Shown here one piece after another: positions 23,401-32,064 of a stretch of 64,000 bases of DNA; the first letter of the stretch is position 1, and every line of letters starts with the position of its first letter. The position numbers were made by a program, and so were the translations under genes. The DNA comes from Euglena gracilis (lineage: Eukaryota > Euglenida > Euglenophyceae > Euglenales), in assembly GCA_039621445.1 (NCBI GenBank), contig CP154957.1, positions 44,698,309 through 44,762,308 on the forward strand. Reading direction: 5' to 3'. The notes beneath the pieces were generated by a model that did no database searches, had not been told where the DNA came from, and worked only from the letters and a program-made list of their open reading frames with translations.

Positions 23401-25453
23401 CTGCTGCCCTCTCCCCAATGCTTTCTCACAATGAAGTGGGCGGCTGGATTGACAAGCAATCACGCAGCCCTCCCAACCAGAACGTGAAGGTAGGGATCAG
23501 GCTGTTTTTTTTTCCCCCATGCCCCAGCAGGATAGCCCCCCCCCCCAAAGTCAAAAATTTTCTTCCAGCGCTTCGCACCGAATGCTTTTTTTTGCATTTT
23601 TTTGACAAAATTATGCCCAAAAGTGTCCAGAATGACATGTTGGGCCATTTTTTTGGTATTTTTTTTGCCCAAAATCGGATACCCGGAGCGCCACTGTTTA
23701 GGTGCCCTTATGTCTGCCCTGCACCTGCCCTGACCATCGAACCCTGGGGGAGGGATGGGGTTTTTGGTGGCAAGAAAAATTACCAGGCTAATAACAAAGT
23801 GAATGATGACCCAGTGAATGGCTCTTGTTTGTTGCAAAGCCAAAAATAATTTCTGATGCCCAGAATCCAGCAAGACACAACCAGCAAAGCAATACAACAG
23901 CCTGCTGAGGAGGGGCGCCCCGACGTCCCGCAATTGCAGCCGCGGCTCGGTGTGCTGTGCATTGCCCCCCTCCCCCGCCCCCGCCTCTGTCAGTTTTTTT
24001 TTGCACTGGAGGGGGGGGGCAGCCAAGGGCAAGGTCAGCAAGTGGAGCCCCCAGCATCAGTCTCCTTGCTCTGGTAGAGGACTGATGTATCTTTTTCGCC
24101 TTTGCCTTTCGCTTCAGCATTTACTCAGAAAGCGACTTTTTCTGTGGATGAGGGGAGTTGCCTGGCTTCCTGACAATTGCCCTGGCAGCGCAGCGCAGTG
24201 TAATGGAAGTGGCAATGAACTCCACTGCACTCCACTCCCACTGCCACTGCCACCGCACCGCATCGTCACAGTCCTGCCACTGCCCTCCACTTGAATTTCT
24301 CTGGTTCTTCCCCCTGGCACACAGGCGACTCACGAGGTGACCCACCGTAAACTGGTAAACCGGACGGCATTCCCCTTTGCCCATTCCCACTGCAACTGCA
24401 ACCTGGCGGAATGTACCATCGAAGTTGGCAGAGGATCTGTCCGGCTTTGCCCCCCCCCCCCCAAACCTCTAACCCTGACACAACCCCTCCCCCCCCCCCG
24501 GAGCCGCCTGAGCAAAATCAATAAAGCCTCCTCATTTATTGCCCTTGACAGCGAAGTGCTGCGGATGGAAAGTAATTCAAAGAAATGTTTACGCTGAACC
24601 AAAATTTCGAGGACAGAAATGATGTTTATATTTTCCCCTGGGGAATTAATTTACCCATCAATACCAAAGTCATCATCACAACCATCATGGAAACCCCTTT
24701 AGACAGTTGGAACCAAAATTAGTTTTGAGGTTCTCCTCAGTCAAGAAGAAATCTGCAAAATAAGACCACCCAGAAAGTTGGACCACCCCTGAGGGTTCCG
24801 ACAGCAGATGCAGAAAAAGAACGGTTGGGGGGCATCAACCTGAATGAGCGAAGACCTTCAGTGTGGCAATTGTTTTCATTTCACCGCCTCTTCTTCAGGC
24901 TATACAAAGGAGGCCCAACAAAAGGTGTGCCTTTGCACTGTAATTGATCAAATATTGCCCCCCTCCGCTTCTGAAGGATGACGCCATTCTTGAAAGAATG
25001 GTCAAAATCTGAACCCCTGCCATGTGACCCATACTGCCTCCCTGTGATATGGATTTTAAAGTTCGGCAAAACATTGTTTTTTCCCCATGGCACTTACACA
25101 TACACCTTTGAGATAAAATGTGCCACAAAACAAGCCCGAGCGTAGTTCATTCTCTTGTTGGAGGTGTTGGCGTGTTGGTTTCAGGGCTTAAATTTAATTT
25201 TAATTTTGGTCTAAGGTGAGGTTCGTCTCTGTCATGGACTTTGTCGACTCACCTTTACTCATGGCATGGGTGGGTGGGTGGTTTGGGATGGGTGGCACCA
25301 AGTATTTCAAAGGTCTGGGGGATATTCATTTTTGCCTTCTTTCCTTCTCTTGCCAAATGAATGGTTTCAGATTATCTGCGGTGTAATTTTTTCTCACTTT
25401 TCTTTTGCTCCCTCCAGGCCCCGAAGAAGGGCACAAAGTGCACTGTCATGTGA
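11402..25453 (+). CDS. MINDY: MINDY-family (FAM63) deubiquitinase, 5' end not found
   Basis: MINDY proteins trim Lys48-linked polyubiquitin. Nine exons were placed: 11402-11462, 11509-11621, 11668-11750, 12414-12507, 13930-14037, 19275-19443, 19888-19992, 22776-22863 and 25418-25453. In order they read GLDVNVKFS, IVDFEFTQNHLVFDLL, HGWLVDPQ, LSYNLLVERV, EGHVIEAFF, QLTYHGLLKL, EGELCVLFRNNHFST, LFTLVTDVGYINE and DGDNVFVDSEF. A MIU-like ubiquitin-binding helix (LALRLAQQD), a Gln-rich stretch and a C-terminal CTVM CaaX box follow. Reading phases agree at every junction. The His of FRNNHFS corresponds to the family's catalytic His (from memory). The exon with the catalytic Cys (GPCPL block) is missing from the model. 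Introns range from 46 nt to over 5 kb and hold at least three transposons. Confidence 0.9.
11509..11621 (+). CDS. MINDY: MINDY exon b
   Basis: Encodes IVDFEFTQNHLVFDLLN then LVHGWLVDPQDATATKVI, a clear match to the family's DFEYTPE...YHGWLVDPQ segment. It is bounded by two introns of exactly 46 nt (11463-11508 and 11622-11667). Confidence 0.92.
11668..11750 (+). CDS. MINDY: MINDY exon c
   Basis: Encodes ALSYNLLVERVIRMREIEEQ and ends GAEGNQ. The LSYNxLVERI motif is diagnostic. The donor GTTTTT is weak but keeps phase 0 with the next exon. Confidence 0.85.
12414..12507 (+). CDS. MINDY: MINDY exon c2
   Basis: Starts after CCTCAG and reads EQASEATDALVHEGHVIEAF onward. LVHEGHVIEAFF aligns with the family's LVTEGLIAEQFL. 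The donor at 12508 (GTTGAG) leaves phase 1, matching an acceptor at 13929. The last residues before that donor are not conserved, so this end is less certain. Confidence 0.65.
12604..13225. mobile_element. hAT-like non-autonomous element in MINDY intron
   Basis: A 622-bp element with inverted ends CAGGGCAGAACGGGAA, flanked by 8-bp repeats differing at one base (AGCATCCC at 12596-12603, AGCATTCC at 13226-13233). Subterminal C/G tracts form a second inverted pair. The interior is AT-rich and non-coding. Confidence 0.82.
13930..14037 (+). CDS. MINDY: MINDY exon d
   Basis: Encodes QLTYHGLLKLHEDV then REGELCVLFRNNHFSTLF, the most conserved block found and the one with the presumed catalytic His. 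Donor GTGTGA in phase 1. An alternative acceptor at 13900 (GGCCCACAG) would add SQSAG before QLTYHGL but breaks phase with exon c2. Confidence 0.92.
14230..14270. repeat. palindromic GCGCATTTGCGC unit
   Basis: CGATTTGCGCATTTGCGCAA continues as its own inverse. It is a single outlying member of the palindrome family clustered at 16300-18125. Confidence 0.7.
14947..16260 (+). mobile_element. hAT-like TIR element carrying an ORF
   Basis: A 1314-bp element with inverted ends CAGACC[T/A]CCATTTAGTA extended by GTATCAC, flanked by a perfect 8-bp direct repeat ATAAATAC (14939-14946 and 16261-16268). An 8-bp duplication with CAG ends fits the hAT superfamily. Subterminal arrays of GTATCACATATGTATCACC lie inside both ends. 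Between them is a 234-codon ORF that does not look like a hAT transposase. It sits in the intron between MINDY exons d and e and has lower GC than the host exons. Confidence 0.88.
15190..15894 (+). CDS. element-borne ORF, SAM-like C-terminus
   Basis: 234 codons from an ATG in good context (ACAAATGG) to TGA, wholly inside the 14947-16260 element. The N-terminal third is acidic and Ser/Pro-rich with a basic patch (PPPEKKLK). The middle has Ser/Glu-rich stretches. The C-terminal part, from SCPWFVELLSQNPVLRRFEG through GFFTMEDMARMAIPPG to VRHLMDDVK, has the spacing of a SAM domain: helix, an F at the 'leaves the core' position, then the MxxxxIPPGxRxLxxxV motif. A splice acceptor lies just upstream (CTCTCTGCAG, 15174-15183), so it could have a 5' exon. 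Function unknown. It could be a captured host gene or an accessory protein of the element. A 41-codon ATG frame follows at 15924-16049. Confidence 0.6.
   Translation: MEHFSCDNALEGSYAELRNVEDEGIPDSPPGEDSSSESAPPPEKKLKVTLPTLASDMKFSFDEVHKKLRELPSAVLLTRQHRDFLFPIRLGITESSPSASSEESEAQGDLESSAESSSVASVGVEEVLKEMLPLEVVSTRKEENDYSCPWFVELLSQNPVLRRFEGSLWKEGFDSKETFGFFTMEDMARMAIPPGVRHLMDDVKLAASSSSVEDFVPSFSQYSLLSKKKLKNSS
16300..18125. repeat. cluster of palindromic GTGCGCAAATGCGCAC units
   Basis: At least eight dyad units built on GGTCGATGTGCGCAAATGCG plus CACATCGACC occur singly or in pairs at about 16330-16390, 16565-16632, 16670-16700, 17650-17690 and 17870-18120. Two are bounded by inverted GGTCGGTTTG ends about 60 bp apart. 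They lie in the same MINDY intron. They may be tiny fold-back elements or repeated protein-binding dyads. Confidence 0.75.
18151..18189. repeat. long near-perfect hairpin
   Basis: GTTCCATCGCTAGATCTAG pairs with CTAGGTCTAGCGATGGAAC with one mismatch and a two-base loop. It stands alone and is not obviously part of the neighbouring palindrome family. Confidence 0.75.
19275..19443 (+). CDS. MINDY: MINDY exon e
   Basis: Follows CGCCGCAG and ends before GTATGT. Encodes ELFTLVTDVGYINERVTWEK then LCEIDGDNVFVDSEF, matching the family's LYLLVTDQGF...GDSxFxDSDF, then a Pro/Gln-rich linker ending VVQQQDQE. Confidence 0.93.
19488..19575. repeat. hairpin followed by AAT microsatellite
   Basis: CCACCATTACTTGAATT and its inverse (one mismatch) are separated by ATG at 19488-19524. 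An AAT trinucleotide run follows to about 19575. Confidence 0.75.
19888..19992 (+). CDS. MINDY: MINDY exon f (MIU-like motif)
   Basis: Encodes ADRMLALRLAQQDATPPP then STAEVAPGFRISEAQM. LALRLAQQD has the shape of the ubiquitin-binding MIU helix that follows the MINDY catalytic domain. Confidence 0.88.
19993..22775. repeat. repeat-filled MINDY intron
   Basis: Contains a family copy at 20880-21140 with ACAGACAAAAGGGCCAGAGG (shared with 6755-6850, 31500-31690 and 36230-36400). It also contains CTTGGACCCCCC and GTGACTGACTGGTTTC elements with long C/G palindromes (21690-22345). No exon was identified inside. Confidence 0.7.
22776..22863 (+). CDS. MINDY: MINDY exon g, Gln-rich
   Basis: Encodes QQHQIMEQIQQQRASPTQPS then GPPRPSLSL. 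Gln-rich sequence is usual between the MIU and the C-terminus in this family. Phases fit both neighbours. The donor GTTATT is non-consensus. Confidence 0.6.
23164..23397. mobile_element. MITE family D, copy 1
   Basis: About 234 bp with inverted ends, C-tract plus AATAGAAGCGCG on the left and CGTGCTTCTATTATTGGGGG on the right, TA on both sides, and inner GCGCTTGTAGC-type repeats. A second, inverted copy is at 46292-46510. Confidence 0.75.
25264..25292 (+). other. GGGTGGGTGGG motif (possible G-quadruplex)
   Basis: Runs of GGGT in the last MINDY intron. Similar tracts occur at 13588-13611, 37283-37309, 48636-48662 and 61660-61688. Confidence 0.45.
25418..25453 (+). CDS. MINDY: MINDY terminal exon with CaaX box
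   Basis: A 36-nt exon after GCTCCCTCCAG reading APKKGTKCTVM and stop. CTVM is a CaaX box preceded by lysines, which predicts prenylation and membrane attachment. MINDY-1/2 proteins also end in CaaX-like motifs (from memory). Confidence 0.85.
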   Translation, partial: APKKGTKCTVM

Positions 25454-27591
25454 TTCATCTTTTTCGAGTGCAGTCCAGCTTGTATGACTACCCAAAACTG
25501 CGCTTACTCTTTCCGTGTGCATTTTTCCCTGAACCCCATCTCACTGTGCAAAATAGCCAGCCGCTGCGCAGAATGCTTTCCATTTGTTACATGGGCATCG
25601 TCGCTGCAGACCTGCTGTCTATCTCAGCATGCTGGGGGCCCCTGAAGCACACGCCACACTGGAGTGGTTGGATCGTGCGCACATGCGCATGATCGGTCAC
25701 ATCAATCGTACATATATGAGCGTGATTGGGGGTCAGATGGTGTGCAAGTGCGCTCGAAGTGCAGTTTCCCCACATGCGCAGGTGTACGCGATCGTGCCGT
25801 GTGCCCCCCCCCCCCCCCGGCAGGGAGGGCATGCTTGGGTGGGTTGATTTTCGAAAAGTGGGTAGGTGGGTTTGGGCCCAGGAAGAATGACCCCCCCGGA
25901 ATCTATGGTAACCCGCCTTCTGGACTGAGGGATATTTTTTGGACCTCTGGGGGGGTAGGGTGGGCGGGTCTGCTGGACCCCCCCCCCCAGGGACCCCAAG
26001 GGTTTTGTCCCCCACTGCAGACGGGTTTTTGGCGATTTTTGACCTTTTTCGTGCGAAGTGCTGGAAAATATGGACCCAAAAATTGACCCCCAAAAGTGGA
26101 TCCCCCGCACTCCTCCCCCCAGGGGAGGTGCCCTGGGTGGGTGGGGAGGACCGGTCTGAAAAAATCCCTGCCTGGACCGCAGGGGAGGGTTCTGGACCCC
26201 TCTCCCCCGCTGAGGGTGTCCAGACCAATCCCAAGGGATACGTGGTACTCCACCCCAAAAGGTCAAGTTGGCCTCTCCGGCGCTGCACCCCGAAAAATTT
26301 TTCAGATATTTCCATCTTCCCATTCCCACGTTGCCCATAAGGGACGGGACGGGAATATTTTTTTATAGGACCGCCCCTTGAGGACCGCCCTTTGGCCCAA
26401 GGGCCGGACTGGGGCTTGAATGGGGTTGAAAATTCAAGAAAAGTCGACAGACGCATGTTTTTTTTGGACATTTTGGGGATGGGCGATGGTCCAAGGATAC
26501 CAGGAACCCTGGCAACCCTGGCTCTTCGTCTTTGCGGCTCCTGTTTGAAACCCCTGCCCCCAGGCACAGCACCGGCGTCTGAAGGGTTGTGCATTTTTTG
26601 GGGGGGTTCTGAGGAAAAGGTGTCGTGTATGAAAACATTTTGCACAGGGGGGTGTCCCTGCCTCATTGCCCACCCCCTGGTCCAGCGGCCCCCAAACAAC
26701 CCACTCTAAATACCCCCGGAGGGAGGGCTTACACAGGTGTTAAGTGAATCTCGAAAGTTGCCGAGGAGGGGTCCCCACAGGCACACCTTTGCAACCGCCT
26801 CACAATGCTGAACCTGAACAGGGTGGAGGTGCGTGCGGTCTTGTCTTTCAAAAACTGCATGGCATATCCAGAGGATACCTTTGTAACCCCTGCCAGAGGT
26901 CCCATTTTGACTTCGCTGTCAATCTTGTGTTCCTCTGAAACCCGAGCAGTGCTCTCCACCTGGGTCTCCCGGATACCGCAAGCCATCTGCCTGCCACACA
27001 GCCACATCATTAGAAGGCACCGCCCTTGCGCCCACTGCTGCAGCACCACTACTGATCCTCCTACGGCACACTGAGACCCACAATCGCACGACCGAACATT
27101 CGCCCAACCCCAGCACAGAAGGCCTCTTATCTGGGCCGATGTCTGGGCCGCCGGGAGCCACTGGTGGGTCAGTGGCAGAGACCCCCCCATGGCAGCGTTG
27201 GTCATCTTAGTGTCGCTGCTTGTGATGGGGGACCACAGCACCAAGGGACAAGCCATCCTGTAGGAGGCAGATTGTGCACATGTGCGTACGACCTGACGCA
27301 TCCAGCGTGCGTGTAGGCGTGCGACTGGGGTGTCAGATCGTGCGCACATCGCACAAGGGTTGTGCCCCCACATGCGCAGGTGCACGCAGTCCTGCAATTT
27401 GCACATGTGGTTCTGGGCTCGGGTTTCGGGTGCCAGCTGCCACGTTTGTATGTGCCAGTTTGTATGTGCCAGCTGCCAGTTATGTGCGGTTCAATTTCCT
27501 CAAGCCCAACCCGATAGTTTTGGGATCAGGAAAGCCTTCCCTTGCCTTCCCCCCTCGTCATCCAAAGCTTTTTTCTCCTCTGCTGGTCGAA
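25454..27591. other. spacer between MINDY and 4E-BP genes
   Basis: Holds GTGCGCACATGCGCA-type palindromes (25672-25795, 27270-27400) and a C/G-tract element (25850-26350) whose body resembles 53020-53240. The 370-codon minus frame at 25587-26699 runs across these repeats and is not credible. The promoter of the 4E-BP gene should lie in the last few hundred bases, but no motif was recognised. Confidence 0.5.
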
Positions 27592-27657
27592 ATGGCGGAT
27601 GAGCCTCAGGCCCCCGTCACTGCAGCCGCAGCTAACGGACCCCGAGCGATGCCCAAG
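27592..27657 (+). CDS. EIF4EBP: 4E-BP exon 1
   Basis: ATG to a donor GTGTGT: 22 codons, starting MADEPQ and ending NGPRAMPK. The start was chosen because it is the only ATG in the open frame just before the RAMP motif. Confidence 0.88.
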
Positions 27658-30615
27658 GTGTGTTAGGCGGGGCCGGCTGGTGGTAACTTTGCAGATGTTT
27701 TGTCAACGGGCAATGGAGATGCATTGCCTTCACTTCTGCAACCATCCGCGTGACATTTGTTGACAGCAACCCCCGTGGATTCAAATGTGAATGGTGCGTG
27801 TATCCCTGTCACATACATGGCCACATGGGCACATGGGCACATGGGCCGGTTCGTAATACCCCGCCCATTGGTCCAAACTAGTACTGGTCCGAACTGGTGG
27901 TCTCTCAGCCCATACTCCCATACTGTTGGAAATTTCAGCTCGATCGTAATGTTTTTCTTTGTGAGACATGTTCCCTGAAGCAAATTTGGAGCCAACCCAA
28001 CCCTCCATGAGTGATGAGGATTCCGGGGTGGCAGCTTTCTGGCCCCGCCCCCTAAAACTAATTGGGCGACACAAAGTTACACAGCGGGATTTTGGAAACA
28101 CTTTCCCCTTATCATAGGCGCCCCCCCCCCCTCTGCAGGCCATGGATATTCCAGGCAGGGGCCAAGTCGACCTGCTTGACGTATCGCAGTCGTATGGAGG
28201 GACGCCGGGGGTGCTGCATTGCATTAAATGCCTCACCAGCATATATCTATTGCTTTAGGTTTAGGCCAGCCCCGACTTTGGCCCAGCCCAGCCGCAGCAG
28301 CACCCCGGGGGGGGGGGGGGGCTTCTAGCGCAGATGCCAGCCCTTTTTGCTGGGTCCAGCCGTAAAAATTTTGGCGCTTCAGCAAGAAGCGCCGAAAATT
28401 TTTGGAAAAAGGTGTTCCAAATGGCCAAATACGCGGGGTTTTGGTGCTTTTGCAGGATGCTCATTTTTTAACACTGTGTTTTTTTGGACAGTTGGCCCAG
28501 CACAACCCAGCTCAAGTGCAGCCGGGGTTCAGCCACCCCCCCTTGGGGGAAGGGGGGTTTTTTTTTAGTCTTGGACCCCCTCCCCCGGGGGGGGGGTAGG
28601 GTGGGTGGTCCTTTGGACCCCTCCCCCCGGGGGGGGGGTAGGGGCTGTTGAGTACCTTTTTCGGTGCCGATGGCGCCGAAAATTTTGAAAAAGGGTGCTA
28701 TTTTTAGCATTTTTGGCCATTTTTGGGCAAAAGTGGGTGGGTTCCCGGGACCCCCCCCCCCCCCCGGGGGCCCCCCCCCCGGGGTCGGGTGGGTGGGTGT
28801 TGACCCCCTCCCCCCTCCTCCCCATCTTAAAAAAAAACCCCTGCTCGGGGGGCGGGGTGCCCCCCCCCCCAGATCTTTAAAGAGATGTATGCTCACCAGG
28901 CATTTCCCCTGTATGCCAGCTGTTTACTGCTCCTGTCCAGGTCCTCGGCCCAACCCCGCACCATTGCCACAGGTCAACCCCCCACATTGTTACATTGTTG
29001 ATGTATTTCTTCCCAAACACACCCAAGAAGTGGGACACGGGGGGGGGGTTGTGACATGCGGCGCCCCCACGGGGATCTACGGCACAACCCCCGGGGGCAC
29101 GCGGATTGTGTACACGCGGGACATGCTGCTGCACTGTCGCCACTCCCCGCTGTCCAAGGCGCCGCCTGTGACCCTGCCCGAGATCCCCGGCGTGACCCGC
29201 GGCACCCCCTACGTCCCTGAGGTGTGCCTGCCCCTTCGGGTGCCTTTCTCACCGCGGTGCAGATTTGGGCACGCAGAGCCCGCACAGGGGAAAGACATCC
29301 CACAGCTGTTGTTCGGCTGTCCTCTGGCGTGCCCCCGCAGGACGACGAGGAGGCTGGCGAGGACCACGACTCGGACCCCGCCGCCGGTCTGGAGGGCGAC
29401 CTGGAGGAGGGAGAGGACACTGGTTCTGCCCGCCTGCGTTGCTCACCGGGTTCTGGGGGTGGGGCGGGTTGCAGTGGAGGGGGGAAATTGCACAATTTGC
29501 ATTTTTTTTTTTGCATAATCAAACATCCTGAAAATTGCATTTGTTTGCATTTTTTCATTTTCTTGCATTATGAAAAATTGTGTCGCACTTTTGCATTTTT
29601 TTTTTGCGCATTTTCCCTTTCTGAGTACTTTTTTCTCTTTTTCTCTTTTTTTTTCTCCCCAGGCAATGGCACAGGCAATGGCACAGGCAAATTGCTCTAC
29701 TGCCAGGACAACTGGAAATTGCATACTACACATTTCTGGACCAAGTTCGTATTAACAGTAACCCCCCAAATAATACCCCCCCGGGGTATTATTTTTTTCG
29801 CCCGAAGTCCCGGCCCAAGGGGGGCTAATATTTGGGGGGTATTATTATTTTTTCGAAATTTTTCGAAGTCCTGTAGGAGCCAAAATAGTGCCAAAATGAC
29901 CCTTTGGGGTCATTTTTTTTTTTACACTTTCTTGTGCAATTTACCATTTTTTGGAGGTCTAATGATCCAAAAAAAATCGATTTTTTTTTCGTAATTTGTT
30001 GTCAGAGATTGTGATTTTTACCTACATTTCAGGTCAAAATACGGGCCTTCGGCCCGAAACCGGGGGGGAGGGTATTATTTCGGTCGCCGAAGTCAGACCC
30101 CGAGGGGGGGGGTATTATTTGGGGGGGTATAATTTGGGGGGAGGGTTTATCACTCAATTGAGTACAAGTTCATTATAACTGAGCAAACCAACCATGTCGC
30201 TTGCAAGTTTTCACCATAATTGCTTTTGGCGTTGCACTTTCTTCAGTGTTTTTTTTTGACTTTTTTTTGACATTTTTTTTGATAAAATGTGTAAAGTACT
30301 GTTCTATTCCTGCTTTTTGTGTGTCCTGTGAGAAAGTGCAAATAATTGTCCAATGTGTAAAATAATGTTGCAACGTTAACAATTCTCCTGGATGAGATGA
30401 AATTTCTAAGTCCTGCAAAAATGCAAAAAATGCAAGTTGCATGTAAGATTCCTTTAGGCTCCCCAGGGCTGGACACTATTCTGCTGGAGCATTTTTTTGA
30501 GTTTTTTTTTTCTGCTTTGCATATTGTCAGGGGCTTTTATTACATATCTGGCCATGGAGGCAATCCGCAAATATTGGCGTTGTGGCACTGGGCCCCAAGC
30601 CTCTGAGGGGCTGGT

Positions 30616-30676
<61 letters not shown>

Positions 30677-30969
30677 CCTGGATTTCACATGCAACTCGCA
30701 TTTTTTGCTCTTTTTTGCAATTTTTTTTTTGCAGGACTTAGAAATTTCACCTTATCCAGAAGAGTTTTTAACTTAGCAAAATGAAGGAAAACAAAGCCCC
30801 CTTTGCTACCTCCTGCACACCCACACCAAACACTGCCTATCCACACCAATCTCAAAGAGAGAGAGAGAGAGAGAGATAAACGTCTGTGTTTGTGCATGCC
30901 TGTGTGTGTCCATCTGGTTGTCCCCTCGTCGACCCCACAGAGGAGGTTTTCGAGTTGGACGACAAATAG
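27592..30969 (+). CDS. EIF4EBP: eIF4E-binding protein (4E-BP)
   Basis: 4E-BPs bind the cap-binding factor eIF4E and block its contact with eIF4G, and TOR phosphorylation releases them. Four exons: 27592-27657, 28973-29221 (start uncertain), 29341-29422 and 30941-30969. Hallmarks in order: GPRAMPK near the N-terminus (cf. the RAIP motif); [20 protein letters not shown], which has the TOR-site TTPGGT and the eIF4E-binding YxxxxLphi as [15 protein letters not shown] and LPEIPGV; an acidic linker; and C-terminal FELDDK, placed like the TOS motif that recruits Raptor. Phases agree across all junctions with the 28973 start. The product is about 120-142 residues (animal 4E-BPs are about 118). Identification is firm; only the exon 2 start is open. 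Confidence 0.94.
28260..28860. repeat. C/G-tract TIR elements in 4E-BP intron 1
   Basis: The clearest unit, 28555-28845, begins GGGGTTTTTTTTTAGTCTTG and ends with ATC-TTAAAAAAAAACCCC, its approximate inverse. It has a body GAAAATTTTGAAAAAGGGTG followed by TTTTTGGCCATTTTTGGGC. Related copies are at 42271-42590 and 60440-61715. Confidence 0.65.
28973..29221 (+). CDS. EIF4EBP: 4E-BP exon 2 (core)
   Basis: Carries the TTPGGT and YTRDMLL motifs and ends TPYVPE before GTGTGC. Acceptor GCCACAG at 28972 gives phase 0, matching exon 1, but adds about 30 non-conserved residues. A start at 29028 (ACCCAAG) would give a more usual length but stays in frame only if the ten-G run at 29039-29048 is really eleven. 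Confidence 0.85.
29341..29422 (+). CDS. EIF4EBP: 4E-BP exon 3, acidic linker
   Basis: Follows CCCCGCAG. Encodes [15 protein letters not shown] then [12 protein letters not shown], an acidic stretch between the IPGV block and the TOS motif, as in animal 4E-BPs. Confidence 0.85.
29423..30940. other. 4E-BP intron 3
   Basis: AT-rich, poly-T-rich intron with GGGGTATTATT palindromes (29760-29840, 30060-30140) and GA microsatellites (30615-30674, 30856-30876). An acceptor at 29662 opens a frame ([14 protein letters not shown]) that could be an alternative exon but has no family resemblance. Confidence 0.6.
30615..30674 (+). repeat. GA dinucleotide microsatellite
   Basis: About 28 GA units, with a shorter GA run at 30856-30876. 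Confidence 0.9.
30941..30969 (+). CDS. EIF4EBP: 4E-BP terminal exon with TOS motif
   Basis: A 29-nt exon after GACCCCACAG. Joined to exon 3 in phase it reads EEVFELDDK and stop. F-E-L-D-D fits the TOS pattern and sits at the extreme C-terminus, as FEMDI does in human 4E-BP1. Confidence 0.82.
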
Positions 30970-31500
30970 CGCGGCGCTCGCCTGCGAGGCCTTGCCCACA
31001 TTTGCCGCGGACCCGCCGCCTGGCCGAGCGCCACCTCCTCCCCTCCCTCCCCCTCGTGCCACGTGGCCGTTGGCCTCGGGCTGCACGAGCACAGGCCCTC
31101 CGTATATGCGAACCCCCTCTGACCCCCCGGTCTGCCGTGTGCCCTCCCCCCTCTCCCCTCCTGTGGCTGTCTGGCTGCCCCTCAGGCTTCTTTTTCGCTT
31201 TTTTTTTTGGATGATCCTGTGGATGCAGGCAGGGAGAAATGTTGGGTGGCCGAAGGTGGCTATTTCATTGGGGAATCTGGCTGGGCCCACAGCCAACATC
31301 CTCCCTCTGGGGGGATGGTGTGTCTGCGTGCCCCAGCAGACGCTCCCCCCCCCGGTGAAATGTGAACAGCAGCCTGGTCCCCATTCCTATCTAGGCCGCC
31401 ATGACGCCGTGTTTTCATCCCCCCCGGACAGGACTCTATTGCCTCCGGAACAGTCTATTGCTCAAGCGTTCGCAGTACCGGGGGGGGGGGCTGGAGACCC
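30970..31500. other. GC-rich 3' region of 4E-BP gene
   Basis: Pro-coding in several frames but without conserved motifs. Probably 3' untranslated sequence and spacer. No polyadenylation signal was recognised with confidence. Confidence 0.4.
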
Positions 31501-32064
31501 CCCCCCCTAACTAAAGTGGAGTATGTGCCTGGCGGGCGCTTGGTGGCCGGCGTCGTAAACAAGGTAAGTCCCGCCAGGCTCCGGCCACCTCCACGCACAC
31601 AGACAAAAGGGCCAGAGGCGAACAACAGCGCCAGGCCAGAAGAAGGGATAAACGGCACCAAAAAACAGCCACAGTGCACACAGGGGGGGGGGGGGCTGGA
31701 CTCCAGCTAGTCCAAATTTGGCCAGTGGAAATCCTAGTAGACCCCCCCAGGGGGGGGGTCTGCTAGCAAGGCTAGCAGCTGGAATTTTTTCCCAATGACC
31801 GGCGTGAAAGGCCGAAAAATTTCTTGCACCCCCAAAACTGGCCAAAAATGCCATTTTTGGTCAAGTTTTGGAACCTTTTTTTGGATCAAAATCAGCCAAA
31901 AATGCATTAAAAACCTCATTTCCACCACAGTGCGCAGAGGATTTTTTTCAAGTCAGGGGGGCCCCTGGACCCGTCCGGGGGGGAGGGGGGTCTAGCAAGT
32001 ACATTTTTTTTTCAAGTATCTTACAAAATGGCTAGCCAGTGGACCTCCTTAAGCAATAGCCTGC
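31500..32064. mobile_element. composite of two dispersed elements
   Basis: 31500-31690 belongs to the family of 20880-21140. 31690-32064 is a 5'-truncated copy of the TIR element at 44693-45095: it shares CCAGCTAGTCCAAATTTGG and ATCAGCCAAAAA and ends CCTTAAGCAATAGCCTGC, the right inverted end. Confidence 0.7.

Noticed and set aside
25587-26699. 370-codon minus-strand open frame
   Set aside because: It crosses C/G-tract elements and dyad repeats, is Pro/Gly-rich throughout and shows no motif. GC-rich repeats keep frames open by chance.
29663-29746. Exon [14 protein letters not shown] as the end of the 4E-BP
   Set aside because: It is phase-compatible but lacks any family motif, while the 30941 exon gives the expected C-terminal TOS-like sequence.
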